64,000 bases of DNA from Ancylobacter novellus DSM 506 (GTDB taxonomy: Bacteria > Pseudomonadota > Alphaproteobacteria > Rhizobiales > Xanthobacteraceae). Where the stretch lies: contig NC_014217.1 of assembly GCF_000092925.1 (NCBI RefSeq), positions 2,232,001-2,296,000 of the forward strand, in the 5' to 3' direction. The notes under the pieces were generated by a model. That model was given only the letters and a program-made list of their open reading frames with translations, searched no databases and was not told the DNA's origin. Shown here in pieces: positions 1 through 9,664 of this stretch (position 1 is the stretch's first letter; every line of letters starts with the position of its first letter). Both the position numbers and the translations under genes were made by a program.

Positions 1-86
1 AAGGGCATGATATCGGCCCGAGGCGAGTGTCACCGGGCCGACGAGGCAGCGAGATCAACTCCCTTCCAGAACCAGGAGAGAAGTTC

Positions 87-1187
87 ATGAAGAAGCTTCT
101 GTTTGCCGGTATCGCGCTCGGCGCCATGGCGGCTCTCGCCGCCCCGGCCTCGGCGCAGGTCAAGGTCGGCGTGGGCGGCCCGATGACCGGCGCCAACGCG
201 ACCTTCGGCGCGCAGCTCAAGAACGGCGCCGAGCAGTGGGTCGCCGACGTCAACGCCAAGGGCGGCATCCTCGGCCAGAAGGTCGAGCTCTTCGTCGGCG
301 ACGACGCGGCCAAGCCCGAGCAGGGCGTGTCGGTGGCGAACAAGTTCATCGCCGACGGCGTGAAGTTCGTGATCGGCCACTTCAACTCGGGCGTGTCGAT
401 CCCGGCCTCCGAGCAGTATGCCGAAGCCGGCGTGCTCGCCATCTCCCCGGCCTCGACCAACCCGAAGCTGACCGAGCGCGGCCTCAAGGAAGTCTTCCGC
501 ACCTGCGGCCGTGACGACCAGCAGGGCGCCGTGGCGGCCGAGTACATCGTCAAGAACCTGAAGGGCAAGAAGGTCGCGATCGTTCACGACAAGACCCCCT
601 ACGGCAAGGGTCTGGCGGACGAGACGCAGAAGGCGATGAAGGCCGCCGGCGTCAAGGAAGTGCTCTACGAAGGCATCAACCCGGGTGAGAAGGACTACTC
701 GGCCCTCGTCTCCAAGCTGAAGGCCGCGGGCACCGAGATCCTCTACTACGGCGGCCTGCACACCGAGGCCGGCCTGCTGGTCCGCCAGATGCGCGACCAG
801 GGCATGAACACCGTGCTCTTCTCGGGCGACGGCATCACCGACAAGGAGTTCTGGACCATCGCCGGTCCGGGCGCCGCCGGCACGCTGATGACCTTCGGTC
901 CGGACCCGCGCAAGAACCCCGCCGCCGCCGCGGTCGTCGAGGAGTTCAAGAAGAAGGGCATCGATCCGGAAGGCTACGTGCTCTACTCCTACGCCGCCGG
1001 CCAGGTGATCCAGCAGGCTGCGGAAGCCACCAAGTCGACCGACCCCAAGAAGGTCGCCGAGTACATCCACTCGGGCAAGCCGTTCGACACCGTCCTCGGC
1101 AAGCTGATGTTCGACAAGAAGGGCGACCGCACCAACCTCGACTACGTGGTCTACGTCTGGAAGGACGGCGGCTACACCGAGCTCTGA
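87..1187 (+). CDS. Branched-chain amino-acid type ABC substrate-binding protein (LivK/LivJ family)
   Basis: Periplasmic binding protein of the Leu/Ile/Val-type ABC importers. The first ~23 residues form a Sec signal peptide (KKLLFAGIALGA, cleavage after APASAQ), followed by the type I periplasmic-binding fold with the family's VGGPMTG start and GHFNSGVSIPAS segment. At 366 residues it has the usual length. I start at the ATG that sits behind an AGGAGAG ribosome site rather than at an upstream in-frame ATG that would bury the signal peptide. The rest of the transporter is not downstream: the gene is followed by a terminator and repeats, so its permease genes are either upstream of the window or elsewhere. 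The ligand cannot be read from sequence; amino acids are the family norm. Confidence 0.93.
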   Translation: MKKLLFAGIALGAMAALAAPASAQVKVGVGGPMTGANATFGAQLKNGAEQWVADVNAKGGILGQKVELFVGDDAAKPEQGVSVANKFIADGVKFVIGHFNSGVSIPASEQYAEAGVLAISPASTNPKLTERGLKEVFRTCGRDDQQGAVAAEYIVKNLKGKKVAIVHDKTPYGKGLADETQKAMKAAGVKEVLYEGINPGEKDYSALVSKLKAAGTEILYYGGLHTEAGLLVRQMRDQGMNTVLFSGDGITDKEFWTIAGPGAAGTLMTFGPDPRKNPAAAAVVEEFKKKGIDPEGYVLYSYAAGQVIQQAAEATKSTDPKKVAEYIHSGKPFDTVLGKLMFDKKGDRTNLDYVVYVWKDGGYTEL

Positions 1188-1244
1188 GCCGGCGCGCCCG
1201 AAAGGGACGCCCTCTCGGCGCACCCTCGGACCTGATACGACACG

Positions 1245-1275
1245 ACCCGCCGGAGCGATCCGGCGGGTTTTGTTT
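1245..1275 (+). terminator. Rho-independent terminator after the LivK-type gene
   Basis: An 8-bp perfect stem (ACCCGCCG/CGGCGGGT, loop GAGCGATC) is followed by a T-rich run (TTTGTTTTG). It lies 57 bp past the stop codon and probably ends the upstream transport transcript. Confidence 0.85.
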
Positions 1276-1292
1276 TGGGTCGATGGTTCGGG

Positions 1293-1443
1293 CGTCATCC
1301 CCGGGCTTGACCCGGGGATCCACGACTTGTCCGGCTCACCCTGGAAGAAAGACGTGGATGGCCAGAACTCGGGCCTGCCCGAGTTCTGTTTCAAGCAAAC
1401 CGCCATCGGCAAATGCCGACGGCGGGCCAAGCCCGGGCATGAC
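1293..1443. repeat. Palindromic intergenic element with inverted ends
   Basis: The left end reads CGTCATCCCCGGGCTTG and the right end is its imperfect inverse (CAAGCCCGGGCATGACG). Inside are a second hairpin (AACTCGGGC..GCCCGAGTT) and a third (ATCGGC..GCCGAC). The same three-hairpin plan recurs near 6.6 kb. It resembles the CCCCGGGCTTGACCCGGGG repeats scattered through Hyphomicrobiales genomes. No gene is visible in 1188-1551. Confidence 0.8.
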
Positions 1444-1511
1444 GTCGAGATTGTTTACGCGATCCCGGATCGGCCTGCGGCCGTCCGGGTTGACGCGCGG
1501 AGAGAGGAACG

Positions 1512-1557
1512 TCATCCCCGGGCCTGGCCGGGGATCCACGACTTGTCCGGCTCAGCC
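1512..1557. repeat. Fragment of the same palindromic element
   Basis: This is a second, truncated copy of the element's left end (GTCATCCCCGGG..GGGGATCCACGACTTGTCC). It abuts the stop codon of the CcdA-like gene on the minus strand. Confidence 0.7.
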
Positions 1558-2283
1558 GAAGCGCGACAGGGCCGGGAAGGTCTCCAGCAGCCAGAAGCTC
1601 GCCGTGGCCATCCAGCCGGACAGGAAACCGATGCCGGTGAGCACGAGCAGCGCGCCCATCACCTTCTCCACCATCGGCAGATAGCGCCGCGCATGGCCGA
1701 GCAGGCCGAGCGCCGGACGCGCCATCGCCGCCACGGCGAGGAAGGGCACGCCGAGCCCGGCGGAATAGATGGCCAGCAGCCCCGCGCCGCGCGTCAGCGT
1801 CTGCTCGCTCGCCGCCACCGCGAGAATCGCCGCCAGCACCGGCCCGATGCAGGGCGTCCAGCCGAAGGCGAAGGCGAGGCCCATCGCATAGGCGCCGACG
1901 AGGGTAGTCGGCGCGTCGACATGCACGCGCTTGGTCTGGGTGAGCCACCCGAAGCGCAATATGCCCAGGAAGTGCAGCCCCATCAGCAGGATGGCCACGC
2001 CGGCGACGACGGCGAGCTCCTGCGAATAGAGCCGCAGATACGCCCCGGCCACCGAAGCGCCAGCCCCCAGCGCCACGAAGACGGTGGAGAAGCCGGCGAC
2101 GAACAGCGCCGCCGCGCCCAGCGTGCGCCAGGCGGCGGTGTCGGTCGGCGCCTTGTGCGTGATCTGGTCGAGGCTGGTGCCGGCGAGGTAGCACAGATAG
2201 GGCGGCACCAGCGGCAGCACGCAGGGAGAGGCGAAGCTGGCGATGCCGGCCACGAAGGCGGCCGGAAGCGTGACGTCGGCCAT
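1552..2283 (-). CDS. CcdA-like cytochrome c biogenesis / thiol-disulfide transport membrane protein
   Basis: A 243-residue inner-membrane protein of the CcdA/DsbD-transmembrane family, which passes electrons from cytoplasmic thioredoxin to periplasmic thiols. About six hydrophobic helices are visible. The redox cysteine of each half is kept: ASPCVLP (Cys21) and GWTPCIGP (Cys145). Length is typical for CcdA. The start is the ATG opening MADVTLPAAF; the open frame runs much further upstream but that extension is low-complexity antisense to the next gene. No partner thioredoxin or cytochrome assembly gene is adjacent. It is divergent from the P1 peptidase gene. The physiological acceptor is unknown. 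Confidence 0.9.
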   Translation of the reverse strand: MADVTLPAAFVAGIASFASPCVLPLVPPYLCYLAGTSLDQITHKAPTDTAAWRTLGAAALFVAGFSTVFVALGAGASVAGAYLRLYSQELAVVAGVAILLMGLHFLGILRFGWLTQTKRVHVDAPTTLVGAYAMGLAFAFGWTPCIGPVLAAILAVAASEQTLTRGAGLLAIYSAGLGVPFLAVAAMARPALGLLGHARRYLPMVEKVMGALLVLTGIGFLSGWMATASFWLLETFPALSRFG

Positions 2284-2409
2284 GAAAGGAGCAACCTTGC
2301 CGTTCCGAGGGCTTCCCCTTGCACGCCCGCGCTGGCTTATGCAATGCGACGGGTTAACCCTCGCCGTGATGTGATGCCCGCGGGTAAGCCGTTTCAAGGA
2401 AGAGGTTCG

Positions 2410-3402
2410 ATGCGCAACCTGATCACCGACGTCGCCGGCCTCAAGGTCGGCCATGCTACCGACCTCGACCTCGCCTCCGGCGTCACCGCCATCCTGTTCG
2501 ACGAACCGACCGTCGCCTCGGTCGATGTGCGCGGCGGCGGGCCGGGCACGCGCGAGACCGACCTGCTGGCGCCGGACGAGACGGTCGGCGCCATCCACGC
2601 GGTGACGCTGTCGGGCGGCTCGGCCTTCGGCCTCGATGCCGGCGCCGGCGTCATGGCGTGGCTGGCCGAGCGCGGCATCGGCTTCCCGGTCGGCACGGCG
2701 GTGGTGCCGATCGTGCCGGGCGCGGTGCTGTTCGACCTGATCAATGGCGGCGACAAGGACTGGGGCCGCTTCGCCCCCTATCGCGACCTCGGCTATGCCG
2801 CGGCGAACGCTGCAAGCCTCGACTTCGCGCTCGGCACGGTCGGGGCCGGCACCGGCGCCACCACGGTGAACCTCAAGGGCGGGCTCGGCTCGGCCTCGAT
2901 GGTCGCCGCCTCCGGCCACACGGTCGGCGCGCTGGTGGCGGTGAACGCCTGCGGCGCCACCAATCTCGGCGACGGCGGACATTTCTGGGCGGCGCCCTTC
3001 GAGAACGACGGCGAGTTCGGCGGGCTCGGCCTGCCCTCCCCGCTGCCTGCCCTGCCCGACCGGCCGGCGCTGAAGGGCCTGCCGCCGGGCGCGAACACCA
3101 CGATCGCCATCGTCGCCACCGACGCCGTGCTCACCAAGGCGCAGTGCAAGCGGCTCGCGGTGATGGCCCATGACGGCTACGCCCATGCCATCTGGCCGGT
3201 GCACACGCCGCTCGACGGCGACACCATCTTCGCCGCCGCGACGGGCAAGCGCCCGCTCACCGATCCCGTCTTCGACCTCGCGCTGATCGGCGACGCGGTG
3301 GTGCGCAGCCTCGCCCGCGCCTGCGCCCGCGCCGTCTACGAGGCGACCGCCCTGCCCCAGCCGGGCACGCTGCCGGCGTGGCGGGACCGTTTCGGCGGAT
3401 GA
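2410..3402 (+). CDS. P1 family peptidase (DmpA/NylC-like, self-processing N-terminal nucleophile hydrolase)
   Basis: A 330-residue member of the P1/DmpA family, which includes L-aminopeptidases and the nylon-oligomer hydrolase NylC. These proteins cut themselves in front of a Ser/Thr that becomes the catalytic N-terminus. The matching segment here is PPGANTTIAIVATDA, so cleavage is predicted between Asn229 and Thr230, giving ~24 and ~11 kDa chains. The glycine-rich N-terminal part (DVRGGGPGTRETDLL, TLSGGSAFGLDA) is also typical. There is no signal peptide, so it should be cytoplasmic. The start has an AGAGG site a few bases upstream. Substrate is unknown; short peptides or amides are likely. 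Confidence 0.92.
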   Translation: MRNLITDVAGLKVGHATDLDLASGVTAILFDEPTVASVDVRGGGPGTRETDLLAPDETVGAIHAVTLSGGSAFGLDAGAGVMAWLAERGIGFPVGTAVVPIVPGAVLFDLINGGDKDWGRFAPYRDLGYAAANAASLDFALGTVGAGTGATTVNLKGGLGSASMVAASGHTVGALVAVNACGATNLGDGGHFWAAPFENDGEFGGLGLPSPLPALPDRPALKGLPPGANTTIAIVATDAVLTKAQCKRLAVMAHDGYAHAIWPVHTPLDGDTIFAAATGKRPLTDPVFDLALIGDAVVRSLARACARAVYEATALPQPGTLPAWRDRFGG

Positions 3403-3507
3403 GAGACCGCCCCTATTGACGGGGCCGCAATAAGCGCGACGTCTTGTCGTCTTTGACGCGCCGCTTGTCGCATATGTCCAATCGGCAGGGCAGCCATGCG
3501 CCCGACA

Positions 3508-3529
3508 CTCCCCTTGATAAAGAGGGGAG
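3508..3529 (+). promoter_or_regulatory. Hairpin covering the proV ribosome binding site
   Basis: CTCCCCT and AGGGGAG form a perfect 7-bp stem with an 8-base loop (TGATAAAG). The 3' arm is the Shine-Dalgarno sequence itself, ending 3 nt before the proV ATG. In the folded RNA the ribosome site would be buried. The structure is visible directly; a regulatory role is inference. Confidence 0.5.
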
Positions 3530-3532
3530 CGC

Positions 3533-4732
3533 ATGACCGAGAAACGGCCGCGCATCAGGGTCCGCGGACTGACCAAAATCTTCGGCGACGAAGCCGGGGC
3601 AGCGTTGTCGCTGCTCCAGGCCGGGCAGAACCGGGCCGACATCCTTAAAGCGACCGGTGCCGTCGTCGGCCTGCAGGATGTCAGCTTCGACGTCGACGAG
3701 GGCGAGATCCTCATCGTCATGGGCCTGTCGGGCTCGGGCAAGTCGACCTGCCTGCGCTGCATCAACCGGCTGATCGAGCCGACCGCCGGCAGCGTCCTCA
3801 TCGACGATACCGACGTCACCAAGCTCGCCGAGCGCGAACTGATGGAGCTGCGCCGCACCCGCTTCGGCATGGTGTTCCAGCAATTCGCGTTGTTCCCCCA
3901 CCGCACCATCCTGAAGAACGTCGAATACGGCCTGGAAATCCAGGGCGTGGCGGCCGACCGGCGGCGCGACAAGGCGCTCGCCGCCATCGAGACGGTCGGG
4001 CTGAAGGGCTGGGACCAGCACTACCCTTCCCAGCTCTCCGGCGGCATGCAGCAGCGCGCCGGCCTCGCCCGCGCGCTGGCGCTCGACCCGGACGTGCTTC
4101 TGATGGACGAGGCCTTCAGCGCCCTCGACCCGCTGATCCGCCGGGACATGCAGCAGGAGCTGGTGGCGCTGCAAAGACGCCTGAAGAAGACCATCGTCTT
4201 CGTCAGCCACGACCTCGACGAGGCCATCGCGCTCGGCGGGCGCATCGTGCTGATGAAGGACGGGCGCGTCGTCCAGCAGGGCACCGCCGCCGACTTCCTC
4301 GCCAACCCGGCGGACGAATATGTGCGCCGCTTCGTCGAGCATATCGACGTGCTCGGCGTCGTCACCGCGGGCGACGCCATGCGCCAGCCGGCGGCGGTCA
4401 AGGCCTGGCACAGCACGGCGGCGGAAGCGCTGGCGAGCCTCACCCAGTCCGGCGAGCCGGTGATGACCGTCGTCTGCCATGAGGGCCGCTTCCAGGGCAC
4501 GGTCGATGCCGCGACGCTGCGCGGCGCCGGCGAGACCGAGCTGCGCCTGCTGCTCAGCGACCGCGAAGCCTTCGTCTCCGGCACCGCCACGCTCAACGAG
4601 GCGGTCGCCAAGCTCGCCGCAGGCCGCGGCGAGATCGCCGTCATCGGCCCGACGGGCGAGCTCGCCGGGGTCATCGCCAACGCCGATCTCGTCGCCGCGC
4701 TCGCCCGCCGGCGGTCCGAGACGGAGCACTGA
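3533..4732 (+). CDS. proV: Glycine betaine/proline betaine ABC transporter ATPase
   Basis: ATPase of a ProU-type importer for compatible solutes, used in osmotic protection. Walker A is GLSGSGKS (64-71), the signature LSGGMQQR starts at 168 and Walker B is VLLMDE (188-193). An N-terminal stretch before the ATPase core (GDEAGAALSLLQAG) is characteristic of ProV/OpuAA. After ~residue 270 come weakly conserved CBS-like repeats, which in OpuA sense ionic strength. At 399 residues the length is right. It is the first gene of proV-proW-proX, with 13 nt to proW. Its ribosome site lies inside a hairpin. Confidence 0.95.
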   Translation: MTEKRPRIRVRGLTKIFGDEAGAALSLLQAGQNRADILKATGAVVGLQDVSFDVDEGEILIVMGLSGSGKSTCLRCINRLIEPTAGSVLIDDTDVTKLAERELMELRRTRFGMVFQQFALFPHRTILKNVEYGLEIQGVAADRRRDKALAAIETVGLKGWDQHYPSQLSGGMQQRAGLARALALDPDVLLMDEAFSALDPLIRRDMQQELVALQRRLKKTIVFVSHDLDEAIALGGRIVLMKDGRVVQQGTAADFLANPADEYVRRFVEHIDVLGVVTAGDAMRQPAAVKAWHSTAAEALASLTQSGEPVMTVVCHEGRFQGTVDAATLRGAGETELRLLLSDREAFVSGTATLNEAVAKLAAGRGEIAVIGPTGELAGVIANADLVAALARRRSETEH

Positions 4733-4745
4733 AAGGGGCACGGCG

Positions 4746-5600
4746 ATGGAATTCGAGATCCCGCGCATCCCGCTCGCCGAATGGTGCGACATCGCCCTCG
4801 ACTGGGCGACCGAGCACTTCTCCGGCGTCACCCGCGCCATCAGCGCGGTCATCGGCACCGGCATCGAGGAGATCACCGATTTCCTCGTCGGCCTGCCGCC
4901 ATGGCTGGTCATCGTCCTCTTCGGCCTGCTGATCTGGCGGCTGACCACCGCCCGCATCGCGCTCTTCTCGATGCTCGGCTTCGCCTTCCTGTGGAACCTG
5001 GAGCTGTGGCGGGCGACCATGCAGTCGCTCGTGCTGGTGCTGGTCTCGACCCTGTTCGCGCTCGCCATCGGCATCCCGATCGGCATCGGCGCCGCGCTCA
5101 GCAAGCGCTTCTGGCGCGTCGTCGCGCCGGCGCTCGACATGATGCAGACCATGCCGAGCTTCGTTTACCTGATCCCGGCCATCCCCTTCTTCGGGCTCGG
5201 CGCGGTGTCGGCGTGCTTCGCGACCATCGTCTTCGCCATGCCGCCGACCATCCGGCTGACGGCGCTCGGCATATTGGAGACGCCCTCGCAGCTGGTGGAG
5301 GCGGCGGACGCCTTCGGCTCCAGCCGCTGGCAGAAGCTGTTCAAGGTGCAGCTGCCGCTCGCCATCCCCACCATCATGGCCGGCATCAACCAGACCATCA
5401 TGCTGGCGCTCTCCATGGTGGTGATCGCCGCCATGATCGGCGCCGGCGGGCTCGGCGGCGAGGTGTGGAAGGCGATCCAGCGGCTGGAAGCCGGACAGGG
5501 CTTCCAGGCCGGCATCGCCATCGTGGTGCTCGCCGTCATCCTCGACCGCATCACCCAGCACATCGCCCGTCACATGCGGCGCGACCGCGAGGGCGTCTGA
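4746..5600 (+). CDS. proW: Glycine betaine/proline betaine ABC transporter permease
   Basis: A 284-residue permease of the ProW/OpuAB type. An N-terminal amphipathic region (to ~50) precedes about six membrane helices. The conserved binding-protein-dependent permease loop is present (EAADAFGSSRWQKLFKVQLPL), the coupling helix that docks on ProV. MMQTMPSFVYLIPAIPFFG is the typical ProW signature. The start chosen has an AAAGGGG site 7 nt upstream; a longer in-frame opening overlaps proV's last 250 bases in another frame and is rejected. Confidence 0.95.
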   Translation: MEFEIPRIPLAEWCDIALDWATEHFSGVTRAISAVIGTGIEEITDFLVGLPPWLVIVLFGLLIWRLTTARIALFSMLGFAFLWNLELWRATMQSLVLVLVSTLFALAIGIPIGIGAALSKRFWRVVAPALDMMQTMPSFVYLIPAIPFFGLGAVSACFATIVFAMPPTIRLTALGILETPSQLVEAADAFGSSRWQKLFKVQLPLAIPTIMAGINQTIMLALSMVVIAAMIGAGGLGGEVWKAIQRLEAGQGFQAGIAIVVLAVILDRITQHIARHMRRDREGV

Positions 5601-5668
5601 CCCTCACCAACGGAAGCAGAAAAACGACTTCCGACCCCGAACAACCTTTTCAGAGCGGAGCAACGACA

Positions 5669-6523
5669 ATGTCGATCCTCGGAAAATTCGTGCAGACGGC
5701 GGCCGTCGCCGCCACCGCCCTCGGCCTCGCCATGGGTGCGGCGCAGGCGGAAAAGAAGGACCTCACCATCGCCTATGTGGAGTGGTCCGACGCGGTGGTC
5801 GCCACCAACATCATCAAGACCGTGCTCGAGGACAAGGGCTACACGGTGAAGATCGTCCCGCTCTCCGGCGCCGCCATGTGGCAGGCGGTGGCGACGGGCG
5901 AGGCCGACGCCATGGTCGCGGCCTGGCTGCCGGCCACCCACGCCGCCTACAACGCCAAGCTGAAGGGCAAGGTCGTCGACCTCGGCCCGAACGTCACCGG
6001 CGCCAAGATCGGCTGGGCCGTGCCGACCTATGTCGACATCGCCACCATCGAGGACATCAAGAAGGACCCGGCGAAGTTCGGCGGCAAGGTGATCGGCATC
6101 GATCCGGGCGCCGGCCTGATGAAGGCGTCGGAGAAGGCGATCAAGGACTACGACCTGCCGGTGAAGCTGGTCGAGGGCTCGGACGCCACCATGGTCGCCG
6201 CGCTCAAGGACGCCGCCGCCAAGAAGGAGCCGATCGTCGTCACCACCTGGACGCCGCACTGGATGTTCGCCGAGTGGGACCTGAAGTACCTCGCGGACCC
6301 GAAGGGCGTGTTCGGCGGCGAGGAGACGGTCAACACCGTGGTCTCGACCAAGCTGAAGGAAGAGGCGCCGGAAGCCTACAAGATCCTCGACAATTTCAGC
6401 CTCTCGCTCGACGACGAGCAGAAGGTGATGGTCGAGAACAACAAGCCCGGCGCGGACCCGGCCGCCACCGCCAAGGCCTGGGTCGCCGCCAACAAGGCCA
6501 AGGTCGACGCCTGGACCAAGTGA
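5669..6523 (+). CDS. proX: Glycine betaine ABC transporter substrate-binding protein
   Basis: Periplasmic receptor of the ProU-type system. A signal peptide of ~27 residues ends at GAAQAEKKD, and the mature part has the OpuAC fold with the Trp-containing segments that form the aromatic cage for quaternary ammonium ligands (YVEWSD, AAWLPATH, TTWTPHWMFAEWDLKYL). The 284 residues are complete. It lies 68 nt after proW with a GGAG site, and a terminator follows near 6.77 kb. The last 18 bases including the stop codon are duplicated in tandem immediately downstream. Choline-type versus betaine-type specificity cannot be decided here. Confidence 0.94.
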   Translation: MSILGKFVQTAAVAATALGLAMGAAQAEKKDLTIAYVEWSDAVVATNIIKTVLEDKGYTVKIVPLSGAAMWQAVATGEADAMVAAWLPATHAAYNAKLKGKVVDLGPNVTGAKIGWAVPTYVDIATIEDIKKDPAKFGGKVIGIDPGAGLMKASEKAIKDYDLPVKLVEGSDATMVAALKDAAAKKEPIVVTTWTPHWMFAEWDLKYLADPKGVFGGEETVNTVVSTKLKEEAPEAYKILDNFSLSLDDEQKVMVENNKPGADPAATAKAWVAANKAKVDAWTK

Positions 6524-6540
6524 GACGCTGGACCAAGTGA
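6506..6540 (+). repeat. Tandem duplication across the proX stop codon
   Basis: GACGCCTGGACCAAGTGA is followed directly by GACGCTGGACCAAGTGA, one base shorter. The second copy is non-coding. It looks like a small slippage or replication duplication whose second unit lost a C. Confidence 0.85.
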
Positions 6541-6574
6541 CCGGGAGGCCTGGCGGCCCGACCACAAAATCTTC

Positions 6575-6733
6575 CCTCATCCCCGGGCTTGACCCGGGGA
6601 CCCAGTCCTTGCGCCGCGGGTTCGCACGGCAGGACTCCGGGCGGCAGGAACTTGGGCTCGCCCGAGTTCCTCGTTGCGGCGACCGAAGTCGGCAGATGCC
6701 GACTTCGGGGGTCACCCCCAATCCCCTCCTGAC
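6575..6733. repeat. Second copy of the three-hairpin palindromic element
   Basis: It begins CCTCATCCCCGGGCTTGACC and then has a central hairpin (GGAACTTGGGC..GCCCGAGTTCC) and a third hairpin (GAAGTCGGC..GCCGACTTC). These correspond in order to the parts of the 1.3-kb copy, but only the structure and the ends are conserved, not the spacers. Confidence 0.75.
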
Positions 6734-6767
6734 GATCGCTGCGACGCGTCGCGCGTCGTCAAACTCG

Positions 6768-6797
6768 AAGGCCGGGCATGTCCCGGCCTTCTCTTTT
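6768..6797 (+). terminator. Intrinsic terminator between proX and a convergent gene
   Basis: A 9-bp perfect stem (AAGGCCGGG/CCCGGCCTT, loop CATGT) is followed by CTCTTTT on the plus strand. It sits just before the end of the convergent small-protein gene, so it may serve both directions. Confidence 0.85.
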
Positions 6798-6808
6798 GCG
6801 GAGGACGG

Positions 6809-7177
6809 TCAGGGGCAGGGTTCCCAGAAGCCGGTCGTGCGCTGCGGATTGGTGTAGTACCAGCAATAATTCGGCTGGGGCGGCGGGCCGACCAGATTGG
6901 CGGCGGCGACCCCGGTGAGGAAGCCGAGCGCGGCGCCGGCGGCCACCGCGCCACCGGGCGGCCAGTAGCGGCGCGGATTCACCACCACCACGCCGCCGCC
7001 GCGCGGCACCGGGCCGTAATAGCGGCCGGGGCCGTAATAATGGCCCGGCCCCCAAGCGGCGGCGCAGCCGCGCCCGCCGCAACCGGCAGCCCGCCACGCA
7101 TTGGCCTCCTGCGCCGTGCCCATGAAGCCGGCGACCGACAGCACCGCCACCGCGGCGAGCACGCTCTTGCTGATCAT
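6809..7177 (-). CDS. Small secreted glycine/proline/tyrosine-rich protein
   Basis: A 122-residue protein with a clear signal peptide (ISKSVLAAVAVLSVAGFMG, cleavage near QEANA). The mature part is rich in Gly, Tyr, Pro and Trp (YYGPGRYYGPVPRGGG), with one short hydrophobic glycine-zipper stretch (GAVAAGAALGFLTGVAAA) and a C-terminal segment containing two Cys (NYCWYYTNP, FWEPCP). AGGGGG stands 8 nt before the ATG. Such proteins are common in Hyphomicrobiales envelopes, but I do not recognise a family with known function. The gene converges on proX. Confidence 0.75.
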   Translation of the reverse strand: MISKSVLAAVAVLSVAGFMGTAQEANAWRAAGCGGRGCAAAWGPGHYYGPGRYYGPVPRGGGVVVVNPRRYWPPGGAVAAGAALGFLTGVAAANLVGPPPQPNYCWYYTNPQRTTGFWEPCP

Positions 7178-7345
7178 GCGAAATCCCCCTGAAAATTCCT
7201 CGGGCCGGCCGGCGCCACGCCGGAATCGCCCCCGGCCATGGTTGGGCTTTTCCGCAGGCCGCACAATAGCACCGGCCTTTGTTGCCGCGTCGCGACCGCC
7301 ATGCTAGGGCGCGCACCAGCCGGAACACGCGGCCGGAGACCCGAC

Positions 7346-8032
7346 ATGACCCAGCGCCCGCTCATCATCTCGCCTTCCATCCTTGCCAGCGACTTCGCGC
7401 GCTTCGGCGAGGAGGTGCGCGCGGTCGACGCCGCCGGCGCCGACTGGATCCATATCGACGTGATGGACGGGCATTTCGTGCCGAACATCTCCTTCGGCCC
7501 GGACGTGGTGAAGGCGATCCGCCCGCTCTCGTCCAAGCCCTTCGACGTGCATCTGATGATCGCGCCGGTCGACCCGTATCTGGAGGCCTTCGCCAAGGCC
7601 GGCGCCGACCACATCAGCGTCCATGCCGAGGCCGGCCCGCATCTGCACCGCTCGCTGCAGGCGATCCGCGCGCTCGGCAAGAAGGCGGGCGTCGCCATCA
7701 ATCCCGCGACCCCCGCGAGCATGATCGAGAACGTGCTCGACCTGATCGACGTCATCATCGTGATGACGGTCAATCCCGGATTCGGCGGCCAGGCCTTCAT
7801 CGCCCCGGTGATGGACAAGGTGCGGCAGATCTCGGCGCTGGTCGGCGACCGGCCGATCGACATCGAGATCGACGGCGGCGTGACCCACGACACCGCCCCC
7901 GCCTGCATGCTCGCCGGCGCCAATGCGCTGGTCGCCGGCTCGGCCGTGTTCAAGGGCGGTGCGAGCGCCTATGCCGGCAACATCAAAGCCATCCGCGACG
8001 CCGCCCTGCGCGCGCGCGGCGAACTGGTGTGA
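7346..8032 (+). CDS. rpe: Ribulose-phosphate 3-epimerase
   Basis: Interconverts ribulose 5-phosphate and xylulose 5-phosphate in the pentose phosphate (and, where present, Calvin) pathway. A cytoplasmic TIM barrel of 228 residues, the normal length. Conserved signatures: [15 protein letters not shown], the metal/catalytic segment [30 protein letters not shown] and the phosphate-binding EIDGGV...AGSAVF. The ATG opens [14 protein letters not shown] small gene follows 15 nt later and purB after that, all on the same strand, so co-transcription is possible. No Calvin-cycle genes are nearby, so this is probably the housekeeping copy. Confidence 0.96.
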   Translation: MTQRPLIISPSILASDFARFGEEVRAVDAAGADWIHIDVMDGHFVPNISFGPDVVKAIRPLSSKPFDVHLMIAPVDPYLEAFAKAGADHISVHAEAGPHLHRSLQAIRALGKKAGVAINPATPASMIENVLDLIDVIIVMTVNPGFGGQAFIAPVMDKVRQISALVGDRPIDIEIDGGVTHDTAPACMLAGANALVAGSAVFKGGASAYAGNIKAIRDAALRARGELV

Positions 8033-8047
8033 CGCGGAGTGACGACG

Positions 8048-8272
8048 ATGGAAGCCCACGCGAACGGCGACGAGCTGCGGAGAATCCTGTGCCGGCTGGA
8101 GATGGGCATGGTGCTCACCATCCCGGACCGGTGGCTCGACCGCAACATCACCGGTACCCGCGTCGCCCGCCTGCAGCTGATCGAGGAGATCGCGCACAAG
8201 TTCCACTGCGTCTGCCATCATGAAATGGACGGCGTGCGCTTCGAGCGCCAGGGTTTCCCCTTCACCGGCTGA
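8048..8272 (+). CDS. Small conserved-looking hypothetical protein
   Basis: A 74-residue soluble protein with a GGAG site 8 nt before the ATG (an in-frame GTG at 8039 is too close to that site). It has a charged N-terminal helix (DELRRILCRLEMGM), a middle RWLDRNI..GTRVARLQLIEEIAHKF, and a His/Cys cluster (HCVCHHEMDG) that could bind metal. Codon use matches its neighbours, so it is probably a real gene between rpe and purB. I do not recognise the family. Confidence 0.65.
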   Translation: MEAHANGDELRRILCRLEMGMVLTIPDRWLDRNITGTRVARLQLIEEIAHKFHCVCHHEMDGVRFERQGFPFTG

Positions 8273-8345
8273 GCGCGCGGGATTTGTCCCGCACCCGGCT
8301 ATCTGCTAGAGCGCGGGCACTCGCTTCAGCCCGAAAGAGCCGCCC

Positions 8346-9653
<1,308 letters not shown>

Positions 9654-9664
9654 AGCCGGCGGGC

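Noticed and set aside
2284..3987. Upstream extension of the CcdA-like frame to 811 codons
   Set aside because: The added part is antisense to the P1 peptidase and proV; the ATG at the CcdA core fits the family start.
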